NCBI GenBank assembly: GCA_963663315.1
Contig: OY760176.1
Location: forward strand, 1,178,001-1,242,000
Length of the DNA stretch: 64,000 nucleotides
DNA from: G963663315 sp963663315
GTDB lineage: Bacteria > Pseudomonadota > Gammaproteobacteria > Arenicellales > Poriferihabitantaceae
Direction: 5' to 3'
Shown here piece after piece: positions 8,664 to 17,048 of the stretch (its first letter is position 1; each line of letters opens with the position of its first letter). The translations under genes were made by a program, and so were the position numbers. The notes below the pieces were generated by a model, which ran no database searches, was not told the origin of the DNA, and saw only the letters and a list, made by a program, of their open reading frames with translations.

Positions 8664-10061
8664 ATGCAAAGTTTTGATGTTATTATTATCGGGAGCGGAC
8701 CGGCCGGAAAGGCAGCGGCAATCCAGGCCGCTAAATTGGGGAAACAGGCTGCGATCATTGATGGCATGGCGCAAGTCGGCGGGGTCTGTGTGCATACCGG
8801 CACCATTCCCAGCAAGACGCTCAGGGAAACCGTACTCAATTTGACAGGATGGAGGGAGCGCGGATTCTATGGTCGGGCCTATCGGGTGAAGTCTGACATC
8901 AAGGCGCAGGACCTGATGCAAAGACTCCATCTTACCTTGCAGAGTGAAGTGGACATTCAGCAGGATCATCTGGTGAGAAATGGCGTCAAGACCATTCAGG
9001 GTTTTGCAGCTTTTGTCAACGACAAGGTAGTCGAAGTCCGCACGGCGTCAGGAGATATGATTTCCCTGACTGCGGAGAAATTCATTGTCGCTGTAGGGAC
9101 CAAAACCTATCGACCCGATTATGTTCCATTCAATCATACGACGGTGATCGATAGCGACGAAGTGACCTGCATGGACAAACTTCCGCGTTCATTGATCGTG
9201 ATTGGCGCTGGCGTAGTGGGTGTTGAATATGCCACCATATTCAAAACCCTGGATATCAACGTGACCCTGATTGAGCCGCGTGAGTCGATGCTGGATTTCA
9301 TGGATCAGGAAATTCTGATGCATTTCCGCCACGATATTATCAGCGAAGGGCTTAGATTACAGTTCGGCCAAAAAGTGGTCAGCATCGAATGCCGCAAGAA
9401 CGGCTCCTGTGTCGTGACCCTGGACAGTAGTCGTGCAATGGCGGCAGACATGGTTTTATTTGCCGCCGGGCGGATAGGAGCGACCCACGATCTGGGCTTG
9501 GAAAATATCGGGCTTGAGGTCGACCATCGTGGCAGAATGTCTGTCAATGACAGCTTTCAGACCGCTTGCCCGAACATTTATGCTGCGGGTGATGTCATCG
9601 GATTTCCCAGTCTGGCCTCGACATCGCTTGAACAGGGACGAATTGCAGTGCTGCATGCCCTGGGCGGCAAATTCCACAAACAACCGAAATATTTTCCGTA
9701 TGGCATCTACGGAGTGCCGGAAATGTCGTGTGTCGGCATGTCCGAGGAAGAGGTAATCAAAAGAAGATTTCCTTACGAAGTAGGCATTGTCCGGTTAAAG
9801 GAAACTTCCCGGGGCAAAGTCATGGGATTGCAGTCAGGGTTGATGAAAATGATATTTTCCATCAAGTCGAGACGGCTTCTCGGGGTGCATATCGTCGGCG
9901 AAGGCGCCACCGAACTGATTCATATCGGTCAGGCTGTGTTAACCCTGAGAGGAACGCTGGATTATTTTCTCGAGAATGCATTCAACTATCCGACCCTGGC
10001 GGAGGCGTACAAGGTCGCCGCACTGCATGCACATAACCGGATGATGGCGCTTGACGAGTAA
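8664..10061 (+). CDS. sthA: soluble pyridine nucleotide transhydrogenase (Si-specific)
   Basis: This cytoplasmic FAD enzyme exchanges reducing equivalents between NADPH and NAD+. The 465-residue protein has the pyridine nucleotide-disulfide oxidoreductase fold: FAD motif IIIGSGPAGKAAA, NAD(P) motif VIGAGVVGVEYA, and the second FAD motif NIYAAGDVIG. The redox-active Cys pair of lipoamide dehydrogenase is reduced to one: the segment reads GGVCVHTGTIPSK, with Cys42 kept and Thr47 in place of the second Cys. This is the hallmark of SthA. A strong AAGGAGGG (8644-8651) precedes the ATG. The HlyU-family gene follows 42 bases later. Confidence 0.94.
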   Translation: MQSFDVIIIGSGPAGKAAAIQAAKLGKQAAIIDGMAQVGGVCVHTGTIPSKTLRETVLNLTGWRERGFYGRAYRVKSDIKAQDLMQRLHLTLQSEVDIQQDHLVRNGVKTIQGFAAFVNDKVVEVRTASGDMISLTAEKFIVAVGTKTYRPDYVPFNHTTVIDSDEVTCMDKLPRSLIVIGAGVVGVEYATIFKTLDINVTLIEPRESMLDFMDQEILMHFRHDIISEGLRLQFGQKVVSIECRKNGSCVVTLDSSRAMAADMVLFAAGRIGATHDLGLENIGLEVDHRGRMSVNDSFQTACPNIYAAGDVIGFPSLASTSLEQGRIAVLHALGGKFHKQPKYFPYGIYGVPEMSCVGMSEEEVIKRRFPYEVGIVRLKETSRGKVMGLQSGLMKMIFSIKSRRLLGVHIVGEGATELIHIGQAVLTLRGTLDYFLENAFNYPTLAEAYKVAALHAHNRMMALDE

Positions 10062-10103
10062 GCAGTGCCGGGACAGTGTTGTCCTTCGGCACAGGACACG
10101 AAC

Positions 10104-10415
10104 ATGTTGAAATTCCTGAAATCGATATTCAGACAAAGCGGCGAAACCTCGACAACTGAAACCCGGAGCGCTGGAATCACCGGAGAATTCATCGAGTATC
10201 AGGGTTATCAGATACAACCCACTCCCCGACAGGGAAAAAATGGATGGACGACAGAGGCAATCATTACCCGGGAAATCGAGGGAGAGTTAAAAACCCATCA
10301 TTTTATCCGTGCCGATACGACATCGGACAAAATAGGCGCGATTGAACTTTCTGTAACCAAATCGAAAGCCACTATCGATCAGAGCGGCGACCGCCTCTTT
10401 TCAAAGCGATCGTAA
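10104..10415 (+). CDS. HlyU-family protein
   Basis: This small protein of 103 residues matches the HlyU family, named after the Vibrio haemolysin activator: the core EFIEYQGYQIQPTPR, then REIEGELKTHHFIRADTTSD, then a KATIDQSGDRLF tail. Most family members outside Vibrio have no tested function and lack an obvious helix-turn-helix. The ATG at 10104 is preferred over upstream in-frame starts because the family begins with a short MLKFLKSIF-like segment. It probably shares a transcript with sthA. Confidence 0.75.
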   Translation: MLKFLKSIFRQSGETSTTETRSAGITGEFIEYQGYQIQPTPRQGKNGWTTEAIITREIEGELKTHHFIRADTTSDKIGAIELSVTKSKATIDQSGDRLFSKRS

Positions 10416-10455
10416 GGTCGGTTCCCCAGGGATGCTGCATTGTTGACTCAGTTGA

Positions 10456-11313
10456 CTAACGGCGTATTGGTTTAAGATAGTCCTGTCCTGCCTCGAATCG
10501 GCACATTTCCCGATTCTGAAAAACACTCCGGTCTTCGGGTTGGCTGAAGTTGTCAGCAATTTTCCTGAATATTTCCTCGGCGGATTCTCTGTCGTCGAAC
10601 AGGTCGATCAATCCTTCTGCCCATTGCAAGAGATCATATTTGTCCGTGAAAGAAGATTCCGCCGCAAGGTAGACAGACTTCACTTTTTCATTGTCAACGC
10701 CATATCTGCGCATGCGCATGACCAGAGATTGCAAATCACCCGGTGTAGTGCAGGATCTGGCAGCCTGCTCAAACAGGGATGCGCTGGCATCGGGATTCCC
10801 TGCATCCATATTCGCTTTGGCCAACGAAGACAGGTCGAGATAGCCAGACGCCATTTCAGCCGCCCCGTCAAGCAACCTGCCTGTCAGATCATTATGACTT
10901 GAAATTCTGTTGATCGAATCCGCAAGTTTTATCAATTCTCCTGGGCCGGTTACCCTGCTTTCAGCCTTGCTGTAAATCGTTTTGGCAAGGTTAGGATTCT
11001 CAAGGTCCTTCGCCACCGTTTTTGCCAGCGCCAGCAGGGTATCGCGGTCGTTTACGTCAGACAGCCCCTTTTCGTATAACCCGGATGCCGTTTGTTTGTC
11101 CTGCTTCAGATTCCAGTAGCCATTGGCCAGATCAATAAATTCTTCACCACCCATGGCAAACTCAGCTCCGCTTTCAAGCAGTTCGTCCACTTTCTGATCA
11201 TCGTCAAGCAACTCCTTGAATCCTCGCGCCAGATCAACATACTGTTTTGCAAATTGGGCATCACTTTCCACTTCTTCAAGTATGCTCCGCACCTGATCAC
11301 GGTCATTGAACAA
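10456..11313 (-). CDS. helical-repeat hypothetical protein, downstream part
   Basis: I do not recognise the family. The 285-residue stretch is built of about 34-residue alpha-helical repeats of TPR/Sel1 type, for example YVDLARGFKELLDDDQKVDE, FIDLANGYWNLKQDKQT, LLALAKTVAKDLENPNLAK and LSSLAKANMDAGNPDAS. Seven to eight units are visible. It has no signal peptide or membrane segment, so it is likely a cytoplasmic scaffold or interaction protein. The only start in this piece is a TTG at 11313. Reading on upstream in the same frame gives 10 further codons and then a TAA at 11344-11346, beyond which the same repeat continues in register. It is therefore probably the larger part of one gene beginning at 11499. 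Confidence 0.6.
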   Translation of the reverse strand: MFNDRDQVRSILEEVESDAQFAKQYVDLARGFKELLDDDQKVDELLESGAEFAMGGEEFIDLANGYWNLKQDKQTASGLYEKGLSDVNDRDTLLALAKTVAKDLENPNLAKTIYSKAESRVTGPGELIKLADSINRISSHNDLTGRLLDGAAEMASGYLDLSSLAKANMDAGNPDASASLFEQAARSCTTPGDLQSLVMRMRRYGVDNEKVKSVYLAAESSFTDKYDLLQWAEGLIDLFDDRESAEEIFRKIADNFSQPEDRSVFQNREMCRFEAGQDYLKPIRR

Positions 11314-11343
11314 TTCAAGCGCCGCTCCGGCACAGGCTACGGT

Positions 11344-11499
11344 TTATTCGATGTCATCATAGTATCTGGCGGCTTTTTCGAAAAGAACTTTTGCGTGCTC
11401 ACTGCCTCCGGCTGCAAACACGCTTCTGGCAAGATCAACGAATTGTTGTGCTGTACTGCAACCGGATTCAAGCGCCTCGAGATCTGTTTTGTCTACCAT
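11344..11499 (-). CDS. helical-repeat hypothetical protein, upstream part ending at in-frame TAA
   Basis: This short piece (about 51 codons from the ATG at 11499, or 66 from an ATG at 11544) carries the first repeat unit, FVDLARSVFAAGGSEHAKVL, then ends at TAA 11344-11346. The larger downstream piece is in the same frame. Repeat spacing of 34 residues is kept across the stop: the stop falls at unit position 33, where other units have Glu or Asp. I infer one gene of about 348 codons (10456-11499) with a single nonsense change or base-call error. A short AGGAA lies 15 bases before the 11499 ATG. Confidence 0.5.
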   Translation of the reverse strand: MVDKTDLEALESGCSTAQQFVDLARSVFAAGGSEHAKVLFEKAARYYDDIE

Positions 11500-11613
11500 A
11501 TTCGTTCTTTGTGTTTCCTGATTTATTGTAACATCGAAACCCAATGCGCTTATTATATTGACTTAAGCCATATCAGAACAAATGCGCCAGGGCGCCAACA
11601 CACAGGATTCGAA

Positions 11614-12795
11614 ATGAAAGTGGTCAATATTAAAATCTGGGTTGTCGGTAACCCTCCCCCGCATTTTGGCGGGCGCTATTTTATTTTTCTGAAATTGACT
11701 ACGGATACCGGAATAGAAGGCGTGGGAGAAGTTTATGCAGCCACTTTCAGTCCCCACGTAATAGCGAAAATGATTGAAGATGTAGCAGACCGGTTCGTCA
11801 TCGACCACGATCCTTTTGCAATCGAAAAGCTGTGGCGAAGAGTCTACGGAAGCGGCTACAACCTGAGGCCCGATGTGTCGTTGATGGGAGTATTGAGTGG
11901 CCTGGAAATGGCTTGTTGGGACATCATTGGCAAAGCCGTCGACCAACCTGTCTATCAATTGCTCGGCGGTAAAGTACATGAGAAGCTGAGAAGCTATACT
12001 TATCTCTATCCCCGGGAAGGAGATCATACCGATATTTATCAGAACCCGGATCTCGCTGCCGAACGTGCAGTCGAATATGTCGAGCAGGGATTCACTGCTG
12101 TCAAATTTGACCCGGCCGGACCCTACACCATCTACGATGGCCGCCAGCCTGGTCTGGCGGATATTGAACGCAGTGTTGAATTCGTCAGGAAAATCAGGGA
12201 AGCAGTCGGTACGCGGGCAGACCTGTTGTTCGGCGCCCACGGTCAATTCACCGCAGCCGGCGCCATTCGTCTGGCGAGACAACTGGAACCGTATGATCCA
12301 TTGTGGTTCGAAGAACCAACTCCTCCGGAGAACCCCGCGGAGATGGCGCGGGTAGCGAGACAGACTTCCATCCCGATAGCCACAGGAGAGCGGCTCACCA
12401 CCAAATACGAGTTTGCCCGAGTGTTGGAAAATCAGGCGGCATCAATCTTACAGATGGCATTGGGCAGGGTCGGTGGCATCCTGGAGGCAAAAAAGATCGC
12501 TGGCATGGCAGAAACCTGTTATGCACAAATTGCGCCGCATCTGTATTGCGGGCCGATTGAAGGCGCAGCCAACATACAGCTTGCCACCTGTACCCCGAAC
12601 TTCCTGATTCTGGAAAGCATACAGACCTGGGGGGGATTTCACGGTGAGATCCTGCTCAAACCCGTGCAATGGCAGGATGGTTATGTGATTCCATCCACTG
12701 AACCTGGCTTGGGTGTGGAACTGAATGAGGCTATAGCGCAGGCCAACCCGTATACAGGTAAGCAACTTCATCTGGAAATGAAAGAAGAATTCTGA
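11614..12795 (+). CDS. mandelate racemase/muconate lactonizing enzyme family protein (probable sugar-acid dehydratase)
   Basis: This is an enolase-superfamily enzyme of 393 residues, likely dehydrating a sugar acid in the cytoplasm. The capping domain occupies about residues 1-125 (GRYFIFLKLTTDTGIEGVGEVY; SGLEMACWDIIGKA). The barrel contains VKFDPAGPYTIYDG (Lys164 region), FEEPTPPEN (Glu233/234), GERLTTKYEF (Glu259) and APHLYCGPIEGAAN (His309). At the first metal-ligand position the usual D-x-H reads G-A-H (residues 207-209), as far as I can align by eye; this may be a subfamily trait. The ATG at 11614 follows AGGA and suits the family N-terminus; the open frame extends far upstream but without homology. 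Its TGA overlaps the nnr ATG by one base. Confidence 0.85.
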   Translation: MKVVNIKIWVVGNPPPHFGGRYFIFLKLTTDTGIEGVGEVYAATFSPHVIAKMIEDVADRFVIDHDPFAIEKLWRRVYGSGYNLRPDVSLMGVLSGLEMACWDIIGKAVDQPVYQLLGGKVHEKLRSYTYLYPREGDHTDIYQNPDLAAERAVEYVEQGFTAVKFDPAGPYTIYDGRQPGLADIERSVEFVRKIREAVGTRADLLFGAHGQFTAAGAIRLARQLEPYDPLWFEEPTPPENPAEMARVARQTSIPIATGERLTTKYEFARVLENQAASILQMALGRVGGILEAKKIAGMAETCYAQIAPHLYCGPIEGAANIQLATCTPNFLILESIQTWGGFHGEILLKPVQWQDGYVIPSTEPGLGVELNEAIAQANPYTGKQLHLEMKEEF

Positions 12796-14393
12796 TGAAA
12801 GTGGTCACTGCCAAACAGATGGCGTCGATTGAAAAGCAGTCTGCACTGGCTGGAGTTACAACCGATACGCTTATGGAAAATGCTGGCCTCGCAGTCGCGC
12901 ATCAGGCTTCGACCCTGATCGATAATCTGCCCGGCGCCCGGGTAGTGATCCTTGTGGGATTTGGAAACAATGGCGGTGACGGGCTGGTTACGGCCCGCCA
13001 CCTGCAACGATGGGGGTTATGCGTCACCGCCTACCTGTGTGGCCGGCGCCCCGAGCCTGACCCGAAACTGGAATCCGCCCGGACAGAGGGTGTCGATATT
13101 GTCGCGGCTTCCTCCGACCCGGAGTTATCAAGGCTTGAACAACTGCTTGATTCGTGCCATCTGGTGGTTGACGCTATCCTTGGAACCGGACGGTCAAGGC
13201 CAATCAGAGCGCCATTGCAGGGAATTCTTGACCGACTGACCGCTGCCAGAACCGACCGGGATGACCTGGGTCTGCTGGCGCTTGATCTGCCAACCGGCCT
13301 TGACTGTGACACAGCCGGGGTTGATCCTGCCTGCGTCGCTGCCGACCTGACAGTAGCGCTGGGATACGCCAAGCCGGGCCACCTCGAATACCCGGGCGCT
13401 GACTTTACCGGGTTGCTGAAAGTCGTTGACATCGGCATACCGGAAGCGCTGGACAACGATATCAATGTCACCGTAATGACGCGTGAGTGGGCGCGTACGC
13501 TACTCCCTCGACGACCCGCCAACTCACACAAGGGAACCTATGGGCGCACGATGATGGTGGTGGGATCGCTCAACTACCCGGGCGCGGCATATCTGGCGGC
13601 CACGGCGGCGACCCGTACCGGAGCCGGACTGGTAACGATTGCGATAGCACAATCGCTTGTCCCCATACTCGCCGCCAGATTGATTGAGCCGACATTTCTG
13701 CCGCTGCCAGAATCCGGACCTGGCCTGCCTGCGCCGCACGCAACTGAAACAGTACTTGACTCGCTTCACAATTACAGCGCACTTTTGATCGGCTGTGGTC
13801 TCGGGCAGACTCCCCAAACCCGCTCAATGGTCAACGGCCTCCTTTTCTCTAACCGGCCATTGCCAGCGACAGTGGTCGATGCCGATGGTCTGAACGCATT
13901 GTCACACGAAGATAACTGGCACCTGCGCTGGCAGGCGCACGGTATACTGACCCCCCATGCCGGTGAAATTTCACGACTGACCGGAGCTTCCATCGGCGCG
14001 AATCGCCTCGAGCTCTCCCGACAGTGTGCAACCAGATGGAACAAATCCGTAGTCTTCAAGGGCGCCCGTAGCGTAATCAGCCACCCGGACGGGACTGCAA
14101 TGCTGTCGACGTATGCAAATCCGGGACTGGCGACCGCCGGGACTGGCGACGTACTGGCTGGCATTATTGCCGGACTGGTGTCGCAGGGCGTATCGCCTGA
14201 CCAATCAGCGGCGCTCGGTGTCTACCTCCACGGCGCCGCGGGTGATGTAGTCCGCAACCGGATCGGAGACACCGGCATGATCGCCGGCGACCTGCTTCCG
14301 ATCATTCCCCGGGTGATCGCCGATCTTAAGCAGTTCAGATCATCAGCATCTTATGTAACGCCTTTGATCGCGCCATATTCCATGTATGAGTGA
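12795..14393 (+). CDS. nnr: bifunctional NAD(P)H-hydrate repair enzyme (epimerase + ADP-dependent dehydratase)
   Basis: The 532-residue fusion repairs damaged NADHX and NADPHX. The N-terminal YjeF_N epimerase domain (about 1-215) has GFGNNGGDGLVTARHL and the LDLPTGLDCDTG-like motif. The C-terminal carbohydrate-kinase-like dehydratase (about 230-510) has KGTYGRTMMVVGS, LTPHAGEISRL, and the nucleotide-site motif NPGLATAGTGDVLAGIIAGL. Both halves look intact. It overlaps the dehydratase gene by one base and xseA by eight bases, implying a coupled transcript. Confidence 0.94.
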   Translation: MKVVTAKQMASIEKQSALAGVTTDTLMENAGLAVAHQASTLIDNLPGARVVILVGFGNNGGDGLVTARHLQRWGLCVTAYLCGRRPEPDPKLESARTEGVDIVAASSDPELSRLEQLLDSCHLVVDAILGTGRSRPIRAPLQGILDRLTAARTDRDDLGLLALDLPTGLDCDTAGVDPACVAADLTVALGYAKPGHLEYPGADFTGLLKVVDIGIPEALDNDINVTVMTREWARTLLPRRPANSHKGTYGRTMMVVGSLNYPGAAYLAATAATRTGAGLVTIAIAQSLVPILAARLIEPTFLPLPESGPGLPAPHATETVLDSLHNYSALLIGCGLGQTPQTRSMVNGLLFSNRPLPATVVDADGLNALSHEDNWHLRWQAHGILTPHAGEISRLTGASIGANRLELSRQCATRWNKSVVFKGARSVISHPDGTAMLSTYANPGLATAGTGDVLAGIIAGLVSQGVSPDQSAALGVYLHGAAGDVVRNRIGDTGMIAGDLLPIIPRVIADLKQFRSSASYVTPLIAPYSMYE

Positions 14394-15654
14394 CCTCACG
14401 AACAAGTCGATATATTCAGTCAGGCAGATCAATAACGAACTGCGGAATTTACTGGAATTGAACTACCGATCCATCTGGATAGAAGGAGAGGTTTCCGGGC
14501 TGTCGACTCCGGCCTCAGGTCATGTCTACTTCTCGCTGAAGGAAGAGAATTCAATCCTTCGTTGTGCATTTTTCCGAAACAGTGTGCTCAGATCCGGTTT
14601 TCGGCCTGTAGAAGGTTCCCAGGTACTGGTTCAAGGGCAGATTTCCTATTACGAACCAAGGGGTAGTCTGCAGTGTATTGTTTCCTACATGGAAGATGCC
14701 GGTGAAGGCGCTCTCAGACGAGCATTCGAGCTTCTGAAAAAGAAGCTGGCCGCCGAAGGTCTGTTTGATCCCGGGCATAAATCCAGACTTCCTGAATTCC
14801 CCCGGACAATCGGAATCGTAACTTCGAATAGCGGAGCGGCGCTGTACGATATCCTGGCCACTCTGAAAAGAAGATACCCGGTTGCCCGCATCATTGTATA
14901 TCCAACCCTGGTACAGGGTGACACTGCCGTGGACGAAATTGTCCTCTCCATTAACCTTGCACGCCAAAGAAACGAAGCGGATCTGCTTATCATCGCCAGG
15001 GGCGGCGGCTCGCTGGAAGATCTTCAGGCCTTCAACGACGAGAAAGTCGCACGATGCGTCTTCGAATGTGAAATTCCGGTAATCAGCGGTGTCGGCCATG
15101 AAACGGATTTTACAATTTGTGATCTGGTGGCGGACTACCGGGCGCCTACCCCGACAGCGGCTGCAGAACTTGCCTCACCCGACCTTGGGCAATTGAAACA
15201 GAGATTTGATTATTTACAGGATCGAATCCGCAACAATACAGAAATATCCATACGCAGCCACCAGCAGACCCTGGATTACCAATCATCCCGTTTGCCAAGC
15301 CCGGTTCAAAACAAAATTCTACGGATGCACTCGCTCCTCCAGCGCAAGGAAGATTCGATGCGCACGCTTTCTCCGGCCCGAAACATACGGCGCGTCAGGG
15401 AGTCACTTGAAGCCCTGCAACACAGCGCGGCCAACCATGCCCGATTGAGAATTTCTGCATTGACCAGAGAAACGACTCACCTGCAGGATGGTATTCAATT
15501 GATGAGTCCCCAACATACTCTGAACAGAGGTTATGCCATCGCGCAAAATATTGATAACAAGGTGATTACCAGCCCGGAACAGGTCAAACCGGGCGAGGCG
15601 CTCAGCATCTCGGTCTCCAAAGGGCGGTTCAATGTGACTGCCGACAAACGCTGA
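14386..15654 (+). CDS. xseA: exodeoxyribonuclease VII large subunit
   Basis: XseA with XseB forms an exonuclease that trims single-stranded DNA. The 422-residue protein has the N-terminal OB-fold (YSVRQINNELRNLLELNYRSIWIEGEVSG, then HVYFSLKEENSILRCAFFR) and the catalytic domain with IGIVTSNSGAALYDI, LIIARGGGSLEDLQAFNDE, VISGVGHETDFTICDLVADYRAPTPTAAAE and the C-terminal NRGYAIAQN. It is somewhat shorter than the 456-residue E. coli protein, mostly in the coiled-coil region. It ends 4 bases before the convergent der gene; the der/xseA neighbourhood is ancestral in gammaproteobacteria. Confidence 0.96.
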   Translation: MSDLTNKSIYSVRQINNELRNLLELNYRSIWIEGEVSGLSTPASGHVYFSLKEENSILRCAFFRNSVLRSGFRPVEGSQVLVQGQISYYEPRGSLQCIVSYMEDAGEGALRRAFELLKKKLAAEGLFDPGHKSRLPEFPRTIGIVTSNSGAALYDILATLKRRYPVARIIVYPTLVQGDTAVDEIVLSINLARQRNEADLLIIARGGGSLEDLQAFNDEKVARCVFECEIPVISGVGHETDFTICDLVADYRAPTPTAAAELASPDLGQLKQRFDYLQDRIRNNTEISIRSHQQTLDYQSSRLPSPVQNKILRMHSLLQRKEDSMRTLSPARNIRRVRESLEALQHSAANHARLRISALTRETTHLQDGIQLMSPQHTLNRGYAIAQNIDNKVITSPEQVKPGEALSISVSKGRFNVTADKR

Positions 15655-15658
15655 TCGG

Positions 15659-17035
15659 CTACAATTTTCTCCTGCCTGACGTTCGTTCCTTGAAACTCTT
15701 TTTTGATGGATTACGCCGTTTAAACGGATTTTCACTCACTCGGGTTAATATTCTGAGCGATGTCCCTGTCAAACCATATACTTTCGAGAAATAACGGGAC
15801 AGGTAACGCAGATAGGACTTCGGCAATGAATCGACCTGATTGCCGTGGATGACGATTACCGGAGGGTTCTTTCCGGCCTGATGGGCAAATTTCATTTTTA
15901 CCGGCCGTTGGTTGTTCATCGGCGGTGGCGTTTGAACGATTGCCTCTGCCAGTGCGCGATTAAGGCTCGAAGTGGCGATACTGACCATGGCTGAATCGTA
16001 GGCACGATTGGCGGCCGGAATCACTTCTTTGATATTTGAGCCATGCAGTGCAGATATGGTTACCAGTTCGGGGCCAGGAAGGAATGAAAATTTCGATTCG
16101 ATATCACGGATGATCCGGTTTCTTTTTCTGTTGTCGAGTCCATCCCATTTATTCACCACAATGACTATCGACCGACCGGAATCATTCACCATTCCAGCGA
16201 TGGCGGCATCCTGGGACCCAATTTCCGTGGAAGCATCGACGATCAGCAAAACCACCTGACAATTTTCGATTGCCTGCAATGTCTTGATCACGGAAAACTT
16301 TTCGATGACCTCTTCGACTTTCGACTTTTTCCGTACCCCCGCGGTATCAATAAGAATGTAGTCCTTGCCCTCAATCGATACCGGTATGTTGACACTGTCT
16401 CTGGTCGTACCGGGCAGGTCGTGGACAATCACCCTGTGTTCGCCAACCAGTCTATTGGTCAATGTAGACTTGCCCACATTGGGCCGACCCACGAGGGCAA
16501 ATTTCGGGATGTCTGAATCCCCGGGTTGTTCCTGCGTCACTGCATCATCACGGTCACCCAGCGCATCGCGAATCACATTCTCGATACCATCGCCTCTCTT
16601 CGCCGATATCGCAACCGGGGTTCCCAATGACAATTCCTGGAACTCCGAGGTCACCAGGCTTTGCCTGAATCCCTCTGACTTGTTTACCAGCAGATGGATT
16701 TTTCTACCGCTCACCCGAAGCCGTTGTGCTATTTCCCTGTCCTGCATTACCAGGCCAGCAACAGCATCAACCAGAAACATCACCATATCCGCTTCTTCGA
16801 TAACCTGATCCACCTGTTCCTCAATCATCATGCCGAACCGGGTATCTTCAGATTCAATTCCTCCTGTATCGACCACCAGGAAAGGGTTACGGCCTATACG
16901 CCCCCGTCCATACAACCTGTCCCTGGTTACGCCTGGCTGATTGTCAACCAGAGCATCCCTGCTTCGGGTCAGCCTGTTGAAAAGCGTTGATTTGCCGACA
17001 TTGGGTCTTCCCACCAACGCAACCACGGGGAGCAT
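15659..17035 (-). CDS. der: ribosome biogenesis GTPase Der (EngA)
   Basis: Der is a double-GTPase needed for 50S subunit assembly. In 458 residues it shows two G domains, each with GRPNVGKST (residues 9-17 and 183-191), a DTGG or DTAG G3 motif, and N/TKxD-type G4 motifs (LVNKSEG; VVNKWDG). A C-terminal KH-like domain ends in the basic tail FKRRNPSKKSFKERTSGRRKL-like region. It follows bamB by 13 bases and is the last gene of the hisS-yfgM-bamB-der run. Confidence 0.97.
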   Translation of the reverse strand: MLPVVALVGRPNVGKSTLFNRLTRSRDALVDNQPGVTRDRLYGRGRIGRNPFLVVDTGGIESEDTRFGMMIEEQVDQVIEEADMVMFLVDAVAGLVMQDREIAQRLRVSGRKIHLLVNKSEGFRQSLVTSEFQELSLGTPVAISAKRGDGIENVIRDALGDRDDAVTQEQPGDSDIPKFALVGRPNVGKSTLTNRLVGEHRVIVHDLPGTTRDSVNIPVSIEGKDYILIDTAGVRKKSKVEEVIEKFSVIKTLQAIENCQVVLLIVDASTEIGSQDAAIAGMVNDSGRSIVIVVNKWDGLDNRKRNRIIRDIESKFSFLPGPELVTISALHGSNIKEVIPAANRAYDSAMVSIATSSLNRALAEAIVQTPPPMNNQRPVKMKFAHQAGKNPPVIVIHGNQVDSLPKSYLRYLSRYFSKVYGLTGTSLRILTRVSENPFKRRNPSKKSFKERTSGRRKL

Positions 17036-17048
17036 GTCCTGATCCTGA

